Below are positions 33,501 through 43,972 of a DNA stretch of 64,000 nt, in pieces. Below the pieces are notes generated by a model. It was not told where the DNA came from. It was given only the letters and a program-made list of their open reading frames with translations, and did no database searches. Source of the DNA: Byssothecium circinans (Eukaryota; Ascomycota; Dothideomycetes; Pleosporales; Massarinaceae); the NCBI GenBank assembly GCA_010015675.1, contig ML976982.1, positions 699,341-763,340 of the forward strand, written 5' to 3'. Position numbers and translations under genes: made by a program. The first letter of the stretch is position 1, and each line of letters starts with the position of its first letter.

Positions 33501-34613
33501 ATGCCAGGCGAACGAGATGATGTAGCCTTCTCCCTTCTCGGACTTTTGCACGTATCTGACTTCACACTCGCAGAAGATCTCGGCACCCCAATTCCACGCA
33601 TCTGCAAGATAGGTCACGAGGACAGTGTTCTTTGATCCATCATTAACGCCGGTGCAGTCTTGCCCTGACCCAGTGGAAGCTTTCATTTGAATCCCGGCGC
33701 TGTTCAACCCATCGTGAAAGAAGGTTGTTTGTGGAACGCGGTAAAAATTCTTCTCTTGCCCAAGAGCCTTCGCCTGCTTTTCCAGGGCTTGAAGCTTCTT
33801 CAAAGGCGGATAGTTGTCTGGATAAGTCTGAGGCGTGAGCATCTCAGCGGCTCGTTCATAGTCTGCGAGCAGTTCAGTATATGATTTCTTGAATTTCGAG
33901 AAGGTTATACTTGCATTGATCAAGTGACCCGGGATCCTTTCGAATCTCTTCCGGCCACGCTTTGAGCGCAAGAGTCCGCTTGTCAGGCGGAAGGAAAACA
34001 TTTGCGTTCAATAACGACGTTCCTCCGAGGCCTTTGAACAGTCAGCAAGTTAGGATCGACAAGAAAGACAAAGATGGGACCAAACCATTTCCTACAAAGA
34101 CATTTTGGCCCTCTCCAAGCACGAGATGGTACAGTCCCGTCCGTTTTCCAATCTCCAGATCCTTCAATTTTGCCCCTCTTCCAGCATTCCCAGAAGTATG
34201 AAGTTCGTGCGCTGCGTCTTTGAGACAGCTAGGATACTCGCCAGCTAAACATCACGATCAGCCCTATAATTGTAGCCAGGTAACCCAAATATGGGGTAAC
34301 GCGTGCACATACGCCACTTCTCCTTTCCCAACTCTAGTACCGCAACCTTCTTGCCCGCCCGAGCCATCTGACTTGCTGCAACACCCGCGCCATAGCCTGA
34401 TCCCACGACTACGATGTCGTACTCAGGGCGCATGGTGGGAACAGGCCTACTCAAACGCGGGAATTTTCGCGGTCTGTTTGGTGCGTCGGGGAGGCATGAA
34501 TACTTTGAGGCCGGTATCTTGAGTCCGCCCACTCTGTCGGTCCATTCCCGGTATTCATGCGACGTGTCTGTACCCCCATTCGTTTCTGCGGTGGGTGTCG
34601 ATATCTGCGCCAT
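30508..34613 (-). CDS. GMC/cholesterol-oxidase-type FAD oxidoreductase fused to an alpha/beta hydrolase
   Basis: Eight exons: 34613-34313, 34244-34086, 34031-33915, 33862-33441, 33383-32756, 32701-32528, 32475-31136 and 31083-30508. They join in frame to 1238 aa. The third intron (33914-33863) uses a GC donor and is needed to keep frame. The N-terminal half is a cholesterol-oxidase-like GMC domain: FAD motif GSGYGAG at 71-77, WPGEYPS, GLGGTSLLNANVF and active-site HPLGG with His552. A beta-rich middle region follows, then an alpha/beta hydrolase. There the nucleophile elbow reads VVCHCLGS, placing Cys995 where Ser is usual, with a late His1207 in GYGHLD. The likely substrates are sterol-like or other hydrophobic alcohols, but none can be named. 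No signal peptide is seen. It is divergent from the amylase gene. Confidence 0.9.
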
Positions 34614-35200
34614 AGTGACTGATGAGGCCGTTCTCCGAAGGGAATGCCCTCCATTTTAAAGTGTAGGAAATATCCGTGAGGCTCTGGGCTGCCTGATTGC
34701 CCAGAAGCTAGCGTAAGTCGAGCTGAAACGCATTCAAGGCTGAGCTGAGTGATATGTGCCGTTTTGGCAAATGAGGGCTGCGATTTGGATGTGACAGCTC
34801 GTGATCACGACGCCCCCATCACGTCAGCTGCGCCATTGGAGGAGCCATACGAGTTCGTTACCGTACTTCACTCCGCGCCGGCCCAGGTCAGTCGTCAGCC
34901 TGGTTACGCGTCGAGAGAATAGGACGGTCAGAAGTGAGAAAGTGTGGACGCCAGGTTTTTGACCAATGTGAGACGGGAGGATGCGGGAAGGGCGAATGCG
35001 GGAGCTATGCTCGATTGAGTCTAGCGCTATCCGAGCCTTCACCCGAAGTGCTATCTCATGTTGACTACCATCTCAACGCACGAGACACAATTCTATCTCC
35101 CTGTGGAAGATTTCACACCACCACCGTCCTAAGGTTCTCTCCAGTCTACAACTTCGACTACTTCAGCAAAAAACACGTACAAAGACAGCATTACTTACTC
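34614..35200. promoter_or_regulatory. divergent region between the oxidoreductase fusion and the GH13 amylase
   Basis: A 587-bp divergent intergenic region. A GTG-initiated frame runs into the amylase from 34934, but its upstream part has no family features, so I treat it as leader. Candidate regulator sites are not distinct enough to name. Confidence 0.4.
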
Positions 35201-36871
35201 ATGTGCGACAATCCCACGATCTTCCAATCTTTCGAGTGGAACCTCCCCGCAGACCGCCAACACTACAAGCGTTTGCTTAATGCTCTCCCAACTCTATATT
35301 CCCTCGGAATAACGGCATTATGGCTTCCACCTGCCTGTAAAGCCGGCAACTCCGACGGCAACGGCTATGACGTATACGACCTCTACGACTTGGGAGAGTT
35401 TGAGCAACGCGGCTCTCGATCAACGAAATGGGGTTCCAAAGAGGACCTTATGCTTCTCACCTCAAAAGCAAAAGAGCTTAATTTGGACTTGATCTTCGAT
35501 GCGGTGTTAAATCATCGATGTGGTGGCGATGCGAAGGAGACGGTGACGGCGGTGGAAGTCGACCAAAACCATCGAATGAAAGAATTGTGTGAGCCTAAAG
35601 CTATCGAAGTGTGGCTACAGTATCATTTTCCCGGAAGAGAAAGTAAATATAGTGATATGAAGTACAATTGGCGCATGTTCAATGCGAGCGATTGGGACGA
35701 CGGATCGCAAAAACATGCAATTTGGCGCATCACAGACGATGGGAAATGTTGGGCAGACGACGTCTCGAATGAATGGGGTAACGGTGACTATCTCATGTTC
35801 AACAACCTCGATTACACCAATCACGAACTCAGAGAGGACGTCAAGAATTGGGGCGTTTGGGTAACGAAGGAGCTGAACCTTGCGGGGTTCAGATTAGATG
35901 CCATGCAGCACTTCTCGCAGCGTTTCTCGACCGAGTGGATAACGCATGTGAGAGAGGAAATAGGGCGGGATATCTTAATGGTTGGCGAATATTGGAATGG
36001 AAACGTGGACATCCTTGCCGATTTTTTAAGACGATCTCCCGAGGACCTGCACCTTTATGATGCGCCTCTGCTCTACAATTTTGGTCGACTTTCCTGGTCG
36101 AAGAGACCAGACCTAAGAAGAGTATTCGACCGGACACTTGTCAAGTTGCGGCCAGAGAATGCAGTGACATTAGTCATGAATCACGACACACAGTAAGCGC
36201 TACGCTCCACCCTTTTGTACGGTATGCCTAACATATCTAGAAAAGGACAAGTCATGGATACTCCCATCCATCCTGAATTCACCTCTCTCGCTTACTCCCT
36301 CATCTTGCTACGGCAACATGGTTACCCATGCGTTTTCTACGGCGATTGGTATGGCACATCCGAGCCGCACCCTTCGCCTCCAACATGTAACGGAAAGCTC
36401 GCAGACCTAGTCCTAGCGCGCAAGCTCTACGCGTACGGCGAGCAGCGAGACTACTTTGGCGACGCAAATTGTATCGGATGGATTCGGCAAGGTTTGATCC
36501 GGGATGGTGAAAAGAGCCAACGTTCTGGTATGGCTGTTGTGATGAGCTGGGTTGGGCAAGACCATGGAAAGCCGCATCAAGAGCCTAACTCCGTGAGAAG
36601 ACCGAGCTGGATTAGACGGCTGTCTGGTCTGACGGGGAGGTTCGGCGTTGCACCCAAGCACCCGTGCCGATTTCATAAGAAAATGAATATCGGGGCACAC
36701 CACGCCGGCGAAGTGTGGACCGACCTTCTGAAAGGTTCATCGGAGAGGGTGGATATCGGATATGACGGTTATGGTGTGTTCCCGTGCGAGAGAAATAGCG
36801 TCGCCGTATACGTTTCGGCAAATGCCGTTGGGAGGTCCCAGTTTCCAGTCTCCTTCATTGCGTCGATATAG
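35201..36871 (+). CDS. intracellular alpha-amylase, GH13 subfamily 5 type
   Basis: A glycoside hydrolase cutting alpha-1,4 glucans, of the bacterial-liquefying type that in fungi is cytosolic and is linked in some species to cell-wall alpha-glucan synthesis (AMY1/AmyD type). Exons 35201-36192 and 36241-36871 encode 540 aa. The start MCDNPTIFQSFEWNLPADRQ and the absence of a signal peptide fit a cytosolic enzyme. Catalytic residues are visible: nucleophile Asp233 in GFRLDAMQHF, acid Glu263 in VGEYWNG and Asp329 in NHDTQ. Spacing matches bacterial liquefying amylases closely. Region I reads DAVLNHR. The intron falls inside the codon after the third catalytic Asp motif. Confidence 0.93.
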
Positions 36872-37429
36872 GAAGAATCCATCATCGGTACTTACCATAG
36901 GTAGGTACCGACATGAACATCTCAACACCCTGCGTCCTTGACGCGAATTAATGGACATTGTTAATAGTTCAAATGTTACCCATGCGAGTATCTCGTCCAC
37001 GGATCCATCGATGTATCAGGTATGATCATGTGATCTTGGTCATGTGATTTGCATTTTACAACACTGAAGTGCTTCCTGCCCGCGCAAATGGTAAAGCGAA
37101 GGCCGTTGTTATAGTGTATATAGGAGCAGGTATACTTACAGTACAGAGCGGCAATGTACGTATGTATTGCATCCAACTCCAACTCTGATGGACCTTGATA
37201 AATCACCGCATATCGACTCGTCAAGACACCAAGGAAGGGGATCGAACAGATGGACGAACTTTACAAAAATGTTTCCAAGACTTCCTTACCGCGAGAGTCT
37301 CCTACGTGGACCTACATGTAGGTATATAACTTTGACCAGTCCTTGCTGGATCTGGTTAGGACGAAATTTGTCGCTTTCCCGCACGGAAGCTTATCTCCCG
37401 TCTACAGCAACACCTCACCCCGTCGACAA
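36872..37429. promoter_or_regulatory. intergenic region between amylase and Zn2Cys6 gene
   Basis: About 560 bp with the 3' end of the amylase and the promoter of the zinc-cluster gene. TATATA-like words occur at about 37114 and 37322. No gene is seen. Confidence 0.4.
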
Positions 37430-39725
37430 ATGGATCGCGACACGAGGCCACGACAGCGCCGAAGAGTTCGTGTCGTCCCTGAAGGAGCGCGAGTTCGCGC
37501 CTCCCGGGCATGTACGAGCTGCCGGCGGTTGAAGGAGAAATGCGACGGCAATCAGCCTTGCGCACGATGTCGCCGGACGAAGCGCACTTGTGAATTTACC
37601 ACCGCCGAGGCCCATCCTCCTCCTGCAAAAGCAGAAGACTTCGAAAGAGTGCGGCTCCTGGAACAGTTGGCAGTTCATTTCCTGGGTCCAGTATCGCTTG
37701 ACACGAGCAGCCTTCGCCATATAATCGATCGCATCGGCAAGAAACCAGGAGATAACAGCAATGACTTTGAACTCAGCATAGAGAACGAACTTAACGATCT
37801 CACGTTAGAGGAAGAGCATGACGCGGTCAAACTAATATCGCCAAGCACAGCCCACTACTCGGGCGACTTTTCCCATTGGAGGTTTTCGCAACGCGTCCGA
37901 CGACTGGTTGATGAACATCTGGATGGTATCCACCCATCAAACGAGTCCGTCGACAAAGCAAGGGAGATGCAGGTTCTCGAGTATTGGCGCGCCACTCAGC
38001 TTCAATCCACAGGCTCCCATGTCCTCAACACACTGGATTATCTCCCAACTCGCCGAGTTGCAAACAACTACTTTCAATACTACTTCCAGTACGCGCAGAC
38101 TAATACCTTTTTCGTCGATCCTATCTGGTTACGTACTAAGCTCGACATACTATACACGCAGCCAACCCACTTGAACACCGCCGACTCCCCATGGGTGTGC
38201 ACTGTGCTTATGGTTCTAGCCACTGGTTTTCAATTTGCGCATATGGCTGAGGGGTCGTTTACTGCCCCTTTACTCTACGCAACTTCCGAAGAAGATCAGC
38301 TTCAGAATCGGGATGCCAGTCGAGTTTTCTATCGGATGTCAACGATGCTTGTTCCGGATATAATCACCAGTGCATCTATGGAGAGCGTGCAAGCATGCTT
38401 ACTACTCGCGCACTACACTCTTCCTCTCGATACGCATGGGCTCGCTTACACCTACCTTGGCTTAGCCATGAAGTTGGCGATTCAGAACGGCATGCATTGC
38501 AAATATGCCGGAGGCGATCTAGACCAATGGACAATCGAGATGCGGAATAGACTTTGGTGGTCAACTTACTCCCTAGAAAGGTAATTAAATTGAGTACGGG
38601 ATGGTACACTTTGATTTGCTAACAATTGGTGAACAGGAGAATAAGTGTATTGCATGGCCGCCCAACCTCGATCGTACCCAGTGAAATGGATGCCGACTTG
38701 CCACAAGATATTGATATTCTTCAATCGATCGAGTATCCCTTCAGTTTCCAAAATGCTCTGACTCTCATTCACATGACCAACGATCTCAGCGATGTATCGC
38801 AAGCCATGTCAGTGTCACCCAACTAAACGTTTGGCTTTCGCGCTGACAATACACAAGCACGAAGCTCACACGGTGTCCCAAATCTTTACAGTCAACCCAC
38901 TTCAGGAATGTCTTGGACAAACACGAGAAGTTCTATGTGTCGTGGAAAGCAGCACTGGAAACTGTTGGTGATCCTTTGCACTCATTACCATCGCCTCGAG
39001 CACGGGTGCATCTAAAACTCTACTTCAACATCTTCGAAATCTTCATTGGACGACCGTTCATGTTCACCAACACAAAACAATCGCACCTAGCGCACTCAAA
39101 TTCACAAGATCAATTCCCGTCTTCGCAAAGGGCTAGTACCAGAGCATTGCTTGTCGATACGGCTATAAAAGCCGCGCATCAAGCGATTGAGCTTCTCCAC
39201 AACCTCAATCAGAGTACTGGACTTGCGCGAGCAAGCTATATCGAGTTCAGTGCATGTCGTGCAGCGCTACTCATCCTATTGGCACAGAGCCTAAACGAGC
39301 AATCAGCACAACTGAACACGACAATAGCTCTTGGAATGGGGCTCATTCGGTTGATGGTCTCCGGGAATATACAGTCGGCTAAAGCAGAAGTGTCGGTGAT
39401 TGAGGCGCTCGAAGAAGCTATTTGCCGCCTTCACGCGCGCCGAAAATCACACGATCATAACGGATTAGTTTCGGTTCAGTTGGACCATAGTCAAGAGCAG
39501 AACAACTACGTACAGTTCGAAGACTGGACTTCACTATGGGACGACCTTGGTAGGGGGATGACCCAGAATTTTCCTGGAGACGACTTCGCCATCTCGCTGC
39601 AACTGTCGGCGCTCCCCGAGTCGACTGCTTGGTCTCAGGGCAACAACGCTGCAGGAATTACCGATGCATACAGTTTCTCGAGTTTTCCTGATATTGAAAA
39701 TGCAACATTTTCAAGCTTTTCCTAG
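37430..39725 (+). CDS. Zn2Cys6 transcription factor with fungal-specific regulatory domain
   Basis: A nuclear DNA-binding regulator. Exons 37430-38580, 38637-38807 and 38858-39725 encode 729 aa. The N-terminus is basic (RPRQRRRVRVV) and is followed by a complete zinc cluster with Cys28, 31, 38, 44, 47 and 54 (C-x2-C-x6-C-x5-C-x2-C-x6-C), binding CGG-type half sites. Residues about 210-500 form the fungal-specific transcription-factor middle-homology domain (TNTFFVDPIWL, LLLAHYTLP, LAMKLAIQNGMH, RNRLWWSTYSLER, ISVLHGRPTSI). The C-terminus is acidic and aromatic-rich, a possible activation region. It lies next to the GH13 amylase, but it is not recognisable as AmyR; targets are unknown. Confidence 0.93.
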
Positions 39726-40476
39726 ACTGTAGGCGTGCGAAAACGACTTCATACTGCGTTTGGACTACAAAATTTAGCATCTAGCTAAGTATCTCTTATC
39801 AACCAAGAATCAAGTTCTTCACGGTTTGGACTAGATCGAACCGCTTCTTCTCTTTCGACTCGCCGTTCTGTTCAGCGATTATCGCATTCAATCTGTCTTC
39901 TTCCTTAATCTTGAACCACAACTATCCGCCGGAATCCGCTGTATGACTGTTCAAAGGCAGTGCAGTGTCTAATTTTCTATCAGAAGCCAACCTTTCCGCG
40001 AGAGGTTGCGCCCGGTGGTTGAAACACAGGTCGAACGTCGCCACTATCCGTTCTTTAAAGCACTTCCTTATCGGATACAATCCTCCCTCCACCTTCGTCA
40101 TATTCACTAATCTGATATCTTTATCGGCCGATCAAGAGATAGGCTCGACGACGCAGTGGTTGAAGTCGCGTGCATCTGGATTTCTGACCATTGATCAAGC
40201 ATTAAAACCCCGCTTTTTGGTTATATCTAAATCTAACTGGAGACTTTGTGGTGATAGTCATACACATCTTATCCCCGGGCGCAATGACACCGGCCCGGTG
40301 CCTGCCAAGAAGTATGTGTACCTGGCCCCACATCCATTCGGGCCGAGATCAGTGGCGGATCACGTGGGATCTGCCTAAAGTAGGACGCATTGTCTATTTA
40401 TTGATCTTGGTATACGTGCATCATCACTACAACTTTATCACGCACCAAAGCATACGCATCGAAGCCACCGTTAGCC
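39726..40476. other. intergenic region
   Basis: About 750 bp between co-oriented genes. A 137-codon plus-strand frame has no domain. No further structure is seen. Confidence 0.45.
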
Positions 40477-41264
40477 ATGTCTGCCTCCAAGAACGTTGTT
40501 TTCGACGTTGTCGGCACCCTCGTCTCATACGATCATCTCTTCGAAGCCCTGGAAACCCGTTTCGGCGACCGCTTGCGCGAACACGGCATCCAGCCAAAGC
40601 TTTTAGGATGCGCTTGGCTAGAAACTGCGGAGCGTGAATACACGTATCTCAGTCTATCAGGTCGCTATGTGGCCTTCTACAAGGTTTTCGAAGCTATCTT
40701 CTACCGTATGCTCATGTACGCGGGCATCAAAGAACCGCGCAAGTTTGCATCACCAGAAGACACCGAATGGCTTGTCAACGAATGGCGTAAGCTCGAACTA
40801 CGTCCTGGTGCTGCCGAATGTGTGCAGAAGCTGCGAGACGCTGGATTCACGGTGTGGTGCTTCACTGCAGGCGACATCGAGCGAGTAGGAGGCTACTTCA
40901 AAAGCGCTGGGGTCGACTTGCCCGCTGCGAACCTCCTATCTTGCGACTCTTCAGGCGTCGCGAAGCCAGATCCGAATGCATATAAACCAGTGCTTGAAAA
41001 ATTGGCTGCGGAGTCGAACTCAACGCCTTGGTTTGCTGCTGCGCACATGTGGGACGTTTCTACGGCGAGAACAGTTGGGTACGTCACCTTAACATCACGA
41101 TTGGAGTAACACTGGCTAAAGAAAGTACAACCTACAGGTTTAAGGGCGCATACACAACCGTTTTAGAAGCCGAGCCGCTGCACGACATTTTTGGGGACAT
41201 GGAAGTTGTCGCAGATAGTTTGGCTGGGTTGGCTGATGGCATCATCGCTGCCGAAAGCAAGTGA
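40477..41264 (+). CDS. HAD-superfamily haloacid dehalogenase-like hydrolase (type II)
   Basis: A haloacid-dehalogenase-fold hydrolase. Exons 40477-41078 and 41138-41264 join to 242 aa, the usual length for L-2-haloacid dehalogenase-like proteins. Motif I is FDVVGTLV with nucleophile Asp10, motif II is the Thr in WCFTAGD, motif III is the Lys in GVAKPDPNAY, and motif IV is AAHMWDVSTAR. The helical cap lies between motifs I and II. Real substrates in fungi are often phosphorylated or halogenated small acids and are not predictable here. The protein ends in a plain ESK, with no peroxisomal signal. Confidence 0.9.
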
Positions 41265-41532
41265 TCGGGAAATGTGGAGTATTCGCTATCGGACCCAACG
41301 ATACCAGTCACCGGGTCGGGGTTGGACGAGCGGGGTACTCGGTAACATAGAACCCTGGACATGGGATGGACAAGTATCCGAGTGTGTTTAAATTCGAACA
41401 TCTCACGATGCATGAATACGGTACAAGAACAGTTCGTTGTACAGAAGAAGACATTGAAGCACATCGTGTACCGAGGTTTTCCGTTTACTTCTTCTCGGAT
41501 TCTCTTCTCATCGTTTCTGATCCTTGCCCATC

Positions 41533-42480
41533 ATGTCTCCCTCTTCACTCCCACCACCAGGCAAATCGACGTTCCCATTCTGGCGGTCAAACCTCCACGC
41601 CCTCGACGACCACCGAAGTACACCAGAACTCCCATCAAGAACCGACATCGTTATCATTGGCGCCGGCTATGCAGGTGCATCGACCGCATACCACATCCTC
41701 CAACTTTGCAAACAAAAACCTCTTCCCGTTCCCTCAATCACTATCCTCGAAGCACGGCAAGTGTGTTCCGGGGCGACTGGCCGGAACGGCGGTCACCTAA
41801 AACCTGATCCATATAGCAGGCCATCCGCTGTAGCAGCCACCCATGGCATCGAGGCTGCACGAGAGCTATCAGAGTTTGAAGCAAGCCATGTGCCGGCTGT
41901 GAAGAAGCTAGTTGAAGAAGAGAATATAGACTGCGATTTTGTGCTTACCAGACGTGTGGATGCATTTTTAGCGGATAGCATTTATGCAGCGATGAAAGGC
42001 GGTGTGGATCTTTTGCGTGAGAATAAAGTATCTGTCATGGATGATGTATTCTTCGCGTCTAGTGCACAGGCGGAACAAGTATACCTCCTAACTTAAAACC
42101 ATGCGGGTCACATACTGACAGGGTTTCGCCGAGGAAATGAAGTGTGCGATTTCAGTACCGCTGTTCCCAGCTGGGCTGGTCTCGGAGTATGATTCTGGGT
42201 CTTATAAAATGGTGGTTGTAACGGAGTTACGGGGGGATGTGAAGTTGCTGGATATGTTGGAGGAGGTAAGGGGGAATTTCATCAGCTTGCGCAAGGGGTT
42301 GTGATCCAAACAAGTTTCTAACGGAACCGTTAGAATTGGGTTCGGAAGTTGTTGGACCCCACGGCTGCTGCAGGTCTTATAACGGAGGAGCAGAGAGATG
42401 CGGCTAAAGCGAGGCAGCAGGAGGCGATCCACTTGGCTTTCACGACTGAGAGTCCCAACGCTGCAGCGTTTCGTGGATAA
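41533..42480 (+). CDS. truncated or chimeric FAD-dependent oxidoreductase (DAO family)
   Basis: Exons 41533-42078, 42122-42265 and 42334-42480 join in frame to 278 aa with good splice signals (GTATAC/CTGACAG and GTAAGG/TTCTAAC/TAG). Residues 1-180 match the N-terminal half of fungal D-amino-acid-oxidase-type enzymes: dinucleotide motif IVIIGAGYAGASTAYH and the GATGRNGGHL loop. The rest of the FAD and substrate domain, normally another 250 or so residues, is absent. Residues 183-278 (GFAEEMKC, MVVVTELRGDVKLLDMLEE, ITEEQRDAAKARQQEAIHLA) are a different sequence that I cannot assign. It may be a gene fusion after a deletion, or a pseudogene. Enzyme activity is doubtful. Confidence 0.6.
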
Positions 42481-42574
42481 GTTGGTATCTAACGTTACCC
42501 TCGTCATTACTCTACAACGCTCGTTTAGCTCAATTTCGCGCACAATAAGCATGGACTTTCAAGCCCCTATACCG

Positions 42575-43363
42575 CTACCATCCACCATGCCTCACTTCGC
42601 GATTAAACCACGCGTCCAGTAGGGTTTCAGCAAAGTATTGGTTTTCGTAGAGACGCTTGAGAGCGAGATAGAGGCCGTCCGACCCTGAAATATGCAGGGC
42701 CGACTTGCAGTAATCCCAATGTTCAGGCATCCAACCTGCGCTTTCCCAGTCAATGATGGCGGCAACGTGACCGTTCTGTACGAGGACATTATGGAAGCCC
42801 AGGTCTCCGTGGCTGAAGACGATTGCGTGATCTGCCTTGTGCAAGGCATGGTACATGTCGCGATTGCATAGCGGAATCCCTGGTATAAGTTGGTCGAGCT
42901 GCCAATCGTTGAATTCCTTCTCCGATTTGAAGGGTCCCCCTTTGATAGGTCCCATTGACCTCTGATCCACAGCGGGACCTCCTGTTACCGACGCGATCAT
43001 ATTGTCCGGGCGAGCTGGTATCTACCGCATTTGACGAATGTAATTACTCAGCTCAGAGAGAATTGTATCCTTCGCTTCCGGAGAGAGCTTTGGCCATGCA
43101 TTTTTCAGCATTTCCCCTTCGATAAAGTCCATTAGAATGTATCCCATACCATCCTTCTCATAACAATTCAGAACCTTTGGTACTGGGATATCCGTGTGTT
43201 CCCGTATGAACTTCATATTCTCAGCTTCCATCAAGTCAAGGTCATGGTCAAGTTTTGCCACAACCGAGCCGACGCGGATGACTTTGCGAGAAGAGAGGGA
43301 TGATGCAAGTACGTCGGCGTGTTCTATTTCGTCGTCCGTCAGGACAAGTGCGTTAACGTCCAT
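42575..43363 (-). pseudogene. aminoglycoside-phosphotransferase-like kinase with one in-frame TAG
   Basis: A small APH/choline-kinase-type phosphotransferase frame of about 262 codons is interrupted only by a TAG at 43024-43022 (codon 114). Before the stop lie the N-lobe elements (SRKVIRVGSVVAKLD, YILMDFIEGEML). After it, in the same frame, lie the catalytic loop HGDLGFHN (Asp near codon 187) and the metal-binding IIDWESAGW. No intron with good signals removes the stop in frame. The 44-nt GTAGAT...ACAG candidate would shift the frame. One C-to-T change of CAG would explain the stop. It overlaps no neighbour and converges on the truncated oxidoreductase with 94 bp between stop codons. Confidence 0.7.
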
Positions 43364-43972
43364 TTCCCCTGCCTGCTCTAAGGGATAGCAGGAGAGCGAC
43401 TAAAAAATTCGTGAGCACTACAAAGCATAACTGCAGAGTAAACCTATATGCTAAAGCAGCGCTAAGCTACGCTCTTAGGTGTCTTCAACTGCTTAAGGGT
43501 GGCCCGCCTCAGGAAAATAGCTAGTGTTGTATTATCTAGCGTCGTGACAGAGGACGGGAAGGCGTACGTAGAGCGGTCACCCCCGTTACTCGTTTAGCTT
43601 GAGATTGAATTGACGTGCTAACCGGCTGGATATTGAAGAGCAATGCTGGCTGATGGTAGATGTAGTTGGGGTGCTCGCTTCTGTCAAAATAATTTGTGCG
43701 TCAGGATATTAGCCGACCCTAGTGTCTATAGGTCATGCGGAAATTATAAAGTTCGTAATGGGATTTTCCGCGCGGGACGTCGGGATTTTATGAAAGGCCC
43801 TTCTGGCTGCAGTGTTTCGCTTATTATTTTGCAGAACTTCTCCAGCGCTTCGGTGTCGCGCAGGTACGGAAATGTACGCACATATAATTATACAATTCAT
43901 TCCGTACGAGCTGCAGGATGAGAATCCGCATCCTCCCGCCAAATCACCAATAAGCCAACGAAACTGCATCGA
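43364..43972. other. intergenic region between APH-like gene and secreted amylase
   Basis: About 600 bp, partly AT-rich, with no gene seen. The 65-92-codon frames on both strands overlap and have no domain. Confidence 0.45.

Noticed and set aside
42977..43024. 44-nt intron removing the TAG of the APH-like gene
   Set aside because: GTAGAT...ACAG would shift the frame and destroy the downstream catalytic motifs.
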